This document shows, piece by piece, positions 56,323-64,000 of a DNA stretch of 64,000 nucleotides. This DNA comes from Sphingomicrobium clamense (GTDB lineage: Bacteria; Pseudomonadota; Alphaproteobacteria; Sphingomonadales; Sphingomonadaceae): assembly GCF_019264355.1 (NCBI RefSeq), contig NZ_JAHVAH010000001.1, positions 1,224,001-1,288,000 of the forward strand, written 5' to 3'. The translations under genes and the position numbers were made by a program. Position 1 is the first letter of the stretch. Each line of letters starts with the position of its first letter. The notes beneath the pieces were generated by a model. The model ran no database searches and was not told where the DNA came from. It saw only the letters and a program-made list of their open reading frames with translations.

Positions 56323-57168
56323 GTGACACAAGCAAAATGCGCCAATCGTGCAGCGCTGTTCGACCGTCCGGCGGCACTTTTCCTCCCCGCGTCACGCCCG
56401 GGAGCGATCGAAAAGGCACGCGCGAGCGATGCCGATCTGTGCATTCTCGACCTCGAAGACGCGGTGAAGACCGAGGACAAGGACGAGGCGCGCGAGGCGG
56501 CGATCGCGGCCGTCGCGCAGGACTGGTCGATGCCCGTGGGCATTCGCATGAACGCGCCGGGCACGCGCTGGCATGCTGCAGACCTTACTGCGCTCTCCAC
56601 CTCGGCGGCGGACTTTCTCGTGGTGCCGCTGGTCGGCAGCGCCGAGCAGGTCGATGCGGTGGCGAGCCGTGCGAAACAGCCCGTTGCAGCCATGATCGAA
56701 ACCGCACGCGGCGTGCTTGCTGCCGACGAGATCGGACGGGTGGCCGCCGCCCTGATCGTCGGCACCAACGACCTTGCCGCCGACCTGCGCCTGCCGGTCG
56801 GGGCAGGGCGCGGAGGGATGCGCCACGCCATCGAGCGGGTCGTGCTCGCAGCGCGCGCCTGCGGCATCGCGGCTTATGACGGCGTCTATAACGGGCTCGA
56901 GGATGACGAGGGCTTTCGCGCCGAAGCGGCCGAAAGCCACGCGCTCGGCTTCGACGGCAAGACGATCATCCATCCCAAGCATATCGCTTCGTGCAAAGCC
57001 GCCTTCGCGCCTGCCGAGGCGGATGTCGAACGCGCGCGCCGCTTGATCGAAGCGTCCGGCGAGACCGACGGGGTGGGTGCTATCAATTTCGAGGGAGAAA
57101 TGGTCGAGGCGATGCACGTCGCGGCGGCCCGGCGGCTGATCGAGCGCGCTGAACAACAGGGAGAATGA
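56323..57168 (+). CDS. HpcH/HpaI aldolase/citrate lyase family protein (CitE-like)
   Basis: 281 residues, started at GTG 56323 close behind AAGGAGAG. It is a TIM barrel related to CitE, beta-methylmalyl-CoA and malyl-CoA lyases. The metal-binding Glu and Asp residues occur in CILDLEDAVKTEDKDEAR, MIETARGVLAA and IVGTNDLAADLR, and GKTIIHPKHI is present. Length and motifs fit the lyase or thioesterase branch used in acyl-CoA metabolism; the substrate cannot be set by sequence. The next gene begins one base after the stop, so the pair is co-transcribed. Confidence 0.9.
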   Translation: MTQAKCANRAALFDRPAALFLPASRPGAIEKARASDADLCILDLEDAVKTEDKDEAREAAIAAVAQDWSMPVGIRMNAPGTRWHAADLTALSTSAADFLVVPLVGSAEQVDAVASRAKQPVAAMIETARGVLAADEIGRVAAALIVGTNDLAADLRLPVGAGRGGMRHAIERVVLAARACGIAAYDGVYNGLEDDEGFRAEAAESHALGFDGKTIIHPKHIASCKAAFAPAEADVERARRLIEASGETDGVGAINFEGEMVEAMHVAAARRLIERAEQQGE

Positions 57169-57169
57169 C

Positions 57170-60170
<3,001 letters not shown>

Positions 60171-60179
60171 GGGTTCGTC

Positions 60180-61334
60180 ATGACTCCCGCTGCCCGCGTT
60201 CAGGCCGCTATCGAGATCCTCGATGCAGTGATCGCGTCCGCGCGCGACAACGGTCCGCCCGCCGACCAGCTAGTGCGCGACTATTTCCGCACGCGGCGCT
60301 ACGCGGGCTCGAAGGACCGGCGCGCCGTTCGCGAACATGTGTTTGCCGCGATCCGCATGCTGGGCGAGCGGCCCGAGAACGGGCGCTCGGCGATGCTGGC
60401 GCTGGTCGGACCGGACCTCTTCGACGGTAGTCCGCATGGCCCTTCTGTCGTGGGCGAGGGCGAGGCGCCTGCAATCGCTTCATATGTGCCGGCATGGATC
60501 GAAAGCCAGCTTTCACCCCTGTTGGGCGAACGTGACGCTCTTCTCGAACGCGCGCCGCTCGATCTGCGCGTCCATGCGATCAAGGGCGATCGTGAGGCGC
60601 TTGCGGACGCGCTGGGCGCGGCGCTTACGTCGCATAGTCCCTGGGGCCTGCGGCTCGAGCCCGACACGCGGATTGACGACCATCCCGCCTATCGCTCGGG
60701 CGTGGTCGAGGTGCAGGACGAGGGGAGTCAATTGGTCGCGTTGGCCTGCGCGCCCGCCGATGGCGAGACGGTGCTCGACCTGTGCGCAGGGGCAGGGGGC
60801 AAATCGCTGGCGCTGGCCGCGATGGCGCCGGGGGCAAGGATCATCGCTTCCGACGTCAACCGGCAGCGCCTTTCTCAATTCGCGCCGCGTGCCGAGCGGG
60901 CGGGGGCGGAGATTGAAGCCTTGCTGCTCGATCCGCCGCGCGAACTTGAAGGGTTGATGGATTTGCACGGGCAGTGCGATCTCGTGCTGGTCGATGCGCC
61001 GTGCAGCGGTTCGGGAACGTGGCGGCGCAATCCCGAGGGTCGGTGGCGCCTGACGCCCGAACGGCTCGATAAGTTGACTGAATTGCAGGACCGCGTGCTC
61101 GATCTCGCTGCGCCCTGCGTGTCACCCGGCGGACGGCTCGTCTTCGCGACCTGCTCCATCCTCACGCGAGAGGGCGCCGACCGCATCGACGCTTTCCTCA
61201 GCCGCCATTCAGATTTCGTGAGCGAAGATGCGCTTCCCGATGTCGGTCGCAAGGCGGGGCAGGGGCGCTTGCTCACCCCCGGCCATGACGGGACAGACGG
61301 GTTTTTCGTCGCAAGGCTGCGGCGTTCATGCTAG
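60180..61334 (+). CDS. rRNA m5C methyltransferase, RsmB/NOP family
   Basis: 384 residues. An N-terminal NusB-like RNA-binding part (about 1-120) is followed by the Rossmann methyltransferase. The SAM loop is VLDLCAGAGGKSLALAAM. Motif IV is DAPCSGSGTWRRNP (Cys275) and motif VI is FATCSILTREG (Cys325, the expected nucleophile). It acts on a cytosine of 16S or 23S rRNA. The closest named relative is RsmB, but the alphaproteobacterial set includes several paralogues, so the exact target is not asserted. It begins 9 bp after guaB. Confidence 0.92.
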   Translation: MTPAARVQAAIEILDAVIASARDNGPPADQLVRDYFRTRRYAGSKDRRAVREHVFAAIRMLGERPENGRSAMLALVGPDLFDGSPHGPSVVGEGEAPAIASYVPAWIESQLSPLLGERDALLERAPLDLRVHAIKGDREALADALGAALTSHSPWGLRLEPDTRIDDHPAYRSGVVEVQDEGSQLVALACAPADGETVLDLCAGAGGKSLALAAMAPGARIIASDVNRQRLSQFAPRAERAGAEIEALLLDPPRELEGLMDLHGQCDLVLVDAPCSGSGTWRRNPEGRWRLTPERLDKLTELQDRVLDLAAPCVSPGGRLVFATCSILTREGADRIDAFLSRHSDFVSEDALPDVGRKAGQGRLLTPGHDGTDGFFVARLRRSC

Positions 61335-61360
61335 CCGACAGGTCAGCAACGGAGATTTTG

Positions 61361-61837
61361 ATGCGCACGACACCCCTCGCTTTGGCCCTCGGCCTGTTCG
61401 CTTCCACCCTTGCGGTGCCCGGCGTGGCGCAGGAACGGGCAATCGATCCGGCATCGATCGCGCTGGTTGAGCAGGGCAAGGCCGCGCTTGAAGCCGGCAA
61501 TCTCGACGCGGCCGACGACGCGTTCGAAGCTGCGCTTGTCGCGGATCCCGCCAACCGGGCGGCGTTCGTTGCCATGGGCCGCGTGGCGATCGAGCAGGAG
61601 CTCTACGGACAGGCGGTCGCCATGACGCGCAAGGCTTTGAAGCTCGAGCCGACCGACCGCGACGCGTTGGCGGTGCAGACCGAAGCGCTGGTGGCGATGG
61701 GCGCGATCGAACGCGCCAAGGCCAACCGCGCGAAGCTCGCCAAGCTGTGTCCGACGGGCTGTGCCCAACTGACGGCAAGCGATGAGCGGATCTCGCTGGC
61801 AGCAGCAGCGCCTGCGACGGGCGAACGCGCCAACTAG
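61361..61837 (+). CDS. secreted TPR protein
   Basis: 158 residues from ATG 61361 (GGAG site; the ATG at 61328 lies before it). The signal peptide ends at GVAQ (about residue 24). Three tetratricopeptide-like helical pairs follow (IALVEQGKAALEAGNLDAADDAFEAAL, AFVAMGRVAIEQELYGQAVAM, ALAVQTEALVAMGAIERAKA). A C-x3-C pair is seen in KLCPTGCAQL. It is a small periplasmic adaptor of unknown partner. Its stop shares a CTAG with rsmA on the other strand. Confidence 0.87.
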   Translation: MRTTPLALALGLFASTLAVPGVAQERAIDPASIALVEQGKAALEAGNLDAADDAFEAALVADPANRAAFVAMGRVAIEQELYGQAVAMTRKALKLEPTDRDALAVQTEALVAMGAIERAKANRAKLAKLCPTGCAQLTASDERISLAAAAPATGERAN

Positions 61838-62655
61838 GCGATTGCGCGCGCGAGCGCGACGAATTCATCGACTGAAACCGTCTCGGCGCGACGCGTCTCT
61901 TCGATTTCTAGACTTTTAAGTGCTTCAAGCGCTTGAGGCAGGCTCTTGAGAGACTGTCGCAACATCTTTCGCCGTTGGCCGAACGCGGCTGCGGTGACCT
62001 TGGAGATGGCTTGTGGCGTTACGCCCGCGGGCGGATCGGGATTGGGCGTGACGTGGACGACGGCCGAAGCGACCTTGGGTGGCGGGACGAAGGCCGAACG
62101 CGACAGCGTCATCGCAATCTTTGGCGTCGAGCGCCACTGCGCCAGGACCGCCAGCCGCCCGTAAGCCTTGTCGCCTGGACTGGCGACGATCCGCTCCGCG
62201 ACCTCCTTCTGGAACATCAGTGTCAGGCTCTTCCAGAATGGTGGCCATTCCTCGCTGTCGAGCCATCGGGTCAGCAGCGCCGTCCCGACATTATAGGGCA
62301 GGTTGGCGATGATATGGGCGGGCGCGTTCAGCAGTTTGGGCTCGTCGATCGCCATCGCGTCGCCCTCGATATAGTCGAACTGACCCGGAAATTCGGACTT
62401 CAGTTCTTCCAGAACCGGCACGCATCGGCGGTCCATTTCGACCGACGTGAGTGAGACTCCGCGATCGAGGATCGCACGGGTAAGGCCGCCGGGGCCAGGG
62501 CCGACTTCATAGGCGACGTCGCCCTCTTCCAACTCGGGAATTGCCGCGATCCTTGCGAGAAGCTGGCGATCGAGAATGAAATTCTGGCCCAGCGCCTTGG
62601 AAGCGCTCAGCCCGTGCCGGGCGATGACCTCGCGAAGCGGCTCGGGCCCGCTCAC
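61834..62655 (-). CDS. rsmA: 16S rRNA dimethyladenosine transferase (KsgA)
   Basis: 273 residues starting at GTG 62655, overlapping the pdxA stop (GTGA). It dimethylates two adjacent adenines near the 3' end of 16S rRNA. The KALGQNFILDRQLL start, SAM loop YEVGPGPGGLT, acidic DRRCVPVLEELK, GDAMAID and the catalytic IANLPYNVGTALL motif (N-L-P-Y) are clear. A longer upstream frame within pdxA is rejected. It is part of the surA–pdxA–rsmA series conserved in proteobacteria. Confidence 0.96.
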   Translation of the reverse strand: MSGPEPLREVIARHGLSASKALGQNFILDRQLLARIAAIPELEEGDVAYEVGPGPGGLTRAILDRGVSLTSVEMDRRCVPVLEELKSEFPGQFDYIEGDAMAIDEPKLLNAPAHIIANLPYNVGTALLTRWLDSEEWPPFWKSLTLMFQKEVAERIVASPGDKAYGRLAVLAQWRSTPKIAMTLSRSAFVPPPKVASAVVHVTPNPDPPAGVTPQAISKVTAAAFGQRRKMLRQSLKSLPQALEALKSLEIEETRRAETVSVDEFVALARAIA

Positions 62656-63683
62656 TTGCCGATGGCCATGCCCGTGCGCCCGGCCTGGGCGAGTGCCTTG
62701 CGGCAGTTGGCGGCATCGCGCGCGCAAATCAGCGCTGCGGCCATTGCCGTCGGTTCCGCCTGATCGGTGCCCGCAATGTCGAAAGCGGTGCCATGATCGG
62801 GGCTGGTGCGCACGATCGGAAGGCCGAGCGTGATGTTCACGCCCTCGTCGAAGTGCAGCGCCTTGAGCGGGATAAGCGCCTGGTCGTGGTACATGGCCAG
62901 CGCGGCGTCATATTTGGCGCGGGCACGGTCGTGAAACATCGTGTCGGCGGGAAGGGGGCCCACTACGTCCCAGCCTTCGTCGCGCAGCTGGTCGATCGCA
63001 GGCCCGATGATCTCGATTTCCTCGGTGCCGAGCGCGCCATTCTCTCCGGCATGCGGGTTGAGCCCGGTCACTGCGAGGCGCGGCTTCTCGATCCCGAAAT
63101 TGCGGATCAGGCCGCGAAGCGCGGCGCGACCGCGCGAGGCGACGAGGTCGACGGTTAGTGCCTCACTGGCTTCGGAGAGGGGAATGTGCGTCGTTACGGG
63201 CACCGCGCGAAGGCTCGGTCCGGCCAGCATCATGGCAACGTTCGACTTTGACACGCCGCAGCGTTCGGCAACGAACTCGGTCTGCCCTGGGTGTGTGAAG
63301 CCGATCTCGTACAGCTGCTTCTTGCTGACGGGCCCGGTGACGACGGCGGCGGCGGCACCTTCGCGGGTAAGTCCGACCGCCATCTCCAGACTGTCATAGG
63401 CGCAATGCGCGCCGGCCCCGTCAGGCTGCCCGGGCGTGATTTCGCCGCCCGAACGGATCGGGATGACCGGCAACCCTTCGTCGAAGCGCTCGAACCCGTT
63501 TTCCGGACTGTCCACGACCGCGATCGGTCCATCCCAGACGGCTTCGACCGACCTGGGATCGCCAATCGCGACGAAGGCGGGAAGGTCGAGCTCGTGCCTT
63601 CCCGCCCAGCATTTCGCGATGACCTCAGGACCGATCCCGGCAGGATCGCCCAGCGAAACCGCAATGGGCCGGGTCGCCGTCAT
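62652..63683 (-). CDS. pdxA: 4-hydroxythreonine-4-phosphate dehydrogenase
   Basis: 343 residues. It oxidises 4-phosphohydroxy-threonine in vitamin B6 synthesis. The SLGDPAGIGPEV start, the TGPVSKKQLYEIGFTHPGQTEF block with metal-binding His, TTHIPLSEA, LNPHAGENG and the MYHDQALIPLKAL with the third metal His are all present. The next gene upstream, surA, ends 9 bp before the ATG, so they are co-transcribed. Confidence 0.96.
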   Translation of the reverse strand: MTATRPIAVSLGDPAGIGPEVIAKCWAGRHELDLPAFVAIGDPRSVEAVWDGPIAVVDSPENGFERFDEGLPVIPIRSGGEITPGQPDGAGAHCAYDSLEMAVGLTREGAAAAVVTGPVSKKQLYEIGFTHPGQTEFVAERCGVSKSNVAMMLAGPSLRAVPVTTHIPLSEASEALTVDLVASRGRAALRGLIRNFGIEKPRLAVTGLNPHAGENGALGTEEIEIIGPAIDQLRDEGWDVVGPLPADTMFHDRARAKYDAALAMYHDQALIPLKALHFDEGVNITLGLPIVRTSPDHGTAFDIAGTDQAEPTAMAAALICARDAANCRKALAQAGRTGMAIGK

Positions 63684-63692
63684 CGTCGCGAT

Positions 63693-64000
63693 TTAGCGAT
63701 AGTCGATCACGGCATCGCGGCGCAGGTCGCGAAGATAGCGGCGCGCACGCGAGTTGATCCGCTCGGCCCGCTTCTGCTGCTGCACTTCGGCGAAGCTGGG
63801 CAGGCCGGGCGTCGCTTCCTCGCGGCCGCACAGGACGAGCACGCGCACGCCTTCCTCAAGCGATCCGAACGGACGCGTGGCCTGGCCGACCTGCATCGGG
63901 ATCATCATCTGCTGCAGTTCGGGCGGAAGTTCGCGCATCGAGACGTCGTCACGGCTCAGAACCTGGCCTCCAAAGTCGCTCGCAAGCTTCTCCGCGCCGC
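63693..64000 (-). CDS. surA: SurA periplasmic chaperone / parvulin isomerase, C-terminal part
   Basis: The frame is open to base 64000, so only the last 102 codons are seen; the start lies outside. The residues GGQVLSRDDVSMRELPPELQ and GQATRPFGSLEEGVRVLVLCGRE are the end of the second parvulin domain. The final helix RINSRARRYLRDLRRDAVIDYR is the C-terminal swapped segment of SurA. The partner order surA–pdxA–rsmA supports the name. SurA escorts outer-membrane proteins through the periplasm. Confidence 0.9.
   Translation of the reverse strand, partial: GAEKLASDFGGQVLSRDDVSMRELPPELQQMMIPMQVGQATRPFGSLEEGVRVLVLCGREEATPGLPSFAEVQQQKRAERINSRARRYLRDLRRDAVIDYR

Overview
This window is a gene-dense, GC-rich piece of an alphaproteobacterial chromosome. 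It is most likely from the Sphingomonadales. The reasons are the gene order nuo–birA–coaX–rnj–DUF1467, the linked chvI/chvG/hprK/rapZ/EIIA/HPr block beside pckA, an alphaproteobacterial-type LexA box (GAAC-N7-GAAC), and exosortase-A-associated ACP, ligase and decarboxylase genes typical of sphingomonads. No tRNA, rRNA, insertion sequence, prophage or CRISPR array was found. No intergenic gap exceeds about 155 bp.

Region 1 (1–15607) is the respiratory complex I operon from the end of nuoD to nuoN, with most cistrons overlapping by 1–4 nt. It carries lineage-specific additions. Two tiny membrane-protein genes lie between nuoE and nuoF. Between nuoF and nuoG sit four tandem paralogous exported proteins (2708–6017), each containing two copies of a C-x(34-36)-C module, with inverted repeats at most of their junctions. 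This is the most unusual block in the window. Region 2 (15608–19013) continues co-directionally with biotin ligase (no canonical start codon), type III pantothenate kinase, RNase J and a DUF1467 membrane protein.

Region 3 (19010–23857) holds three odd proteins: a 741-residue membrane-anchored coiled-coil protein, a two-domain protein that looks like a degenerate nucleotidyltransferase plus CDP-alcohol transferase, and a histidine kinase-like protein whose phosphoacceptor His is Ala. Region 4 (23906–32510) is mostly on the minus strand: gltA, gltX, (comEC on plus), a VOC-domain lipoprotein, lexA with a self-regulatory SOS box on its promoter, an isolated trpG/pabA, and a PpiD-like chaperone. 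Region 5 (32591–37295) is tpiA, a periplasmic repeat protein, secG, pyrG and trxB.

Region 6 (37296–43694) has a small lipoprotein, an ACP / acyl-ligase / PLP-decarboxylase trio driven by a mirror-symmetric divergent promoter, then truA–fmt, recR and def. Region 7 (43730–47717) has a cytosolic Cys-rich copper-storage-like protein, rmuC, two related lipoproteins (one fused to a META domain) and an RNA methyltransferase. Region 8 (47717–53733) is the regulatory phosphotransferase block (HPr, EIIA-Man, RapZ, HPr kinase) joined to the ChvG/ChvI two-component system and divergent pckA, linking envelope and carbon signalling to gluconeogenesis. Region 9 (53822–64000) has lipocalin, DUF3597, nfeD–qmcA, a CitE-like lyase, an M28 peptidase, guaB, an rRNA m5C methyltransferase, a TPR protein and the rsmA–pdxA–surA group (surA cut by the window edge).

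Several promoters share one architecture, TTGnnn-N15..17-CTAnnn. For def, trxB, recR, the ligase, the ACP and pyrG, the -10 lies only 7–10 nt before the start codon, which predicts leaderless or nearly leaderless mRNAs. Several convergent gene pairs share a palindromic CTAG as overlapping stop codons. All functional names come from reading the sequence; no database search was run.
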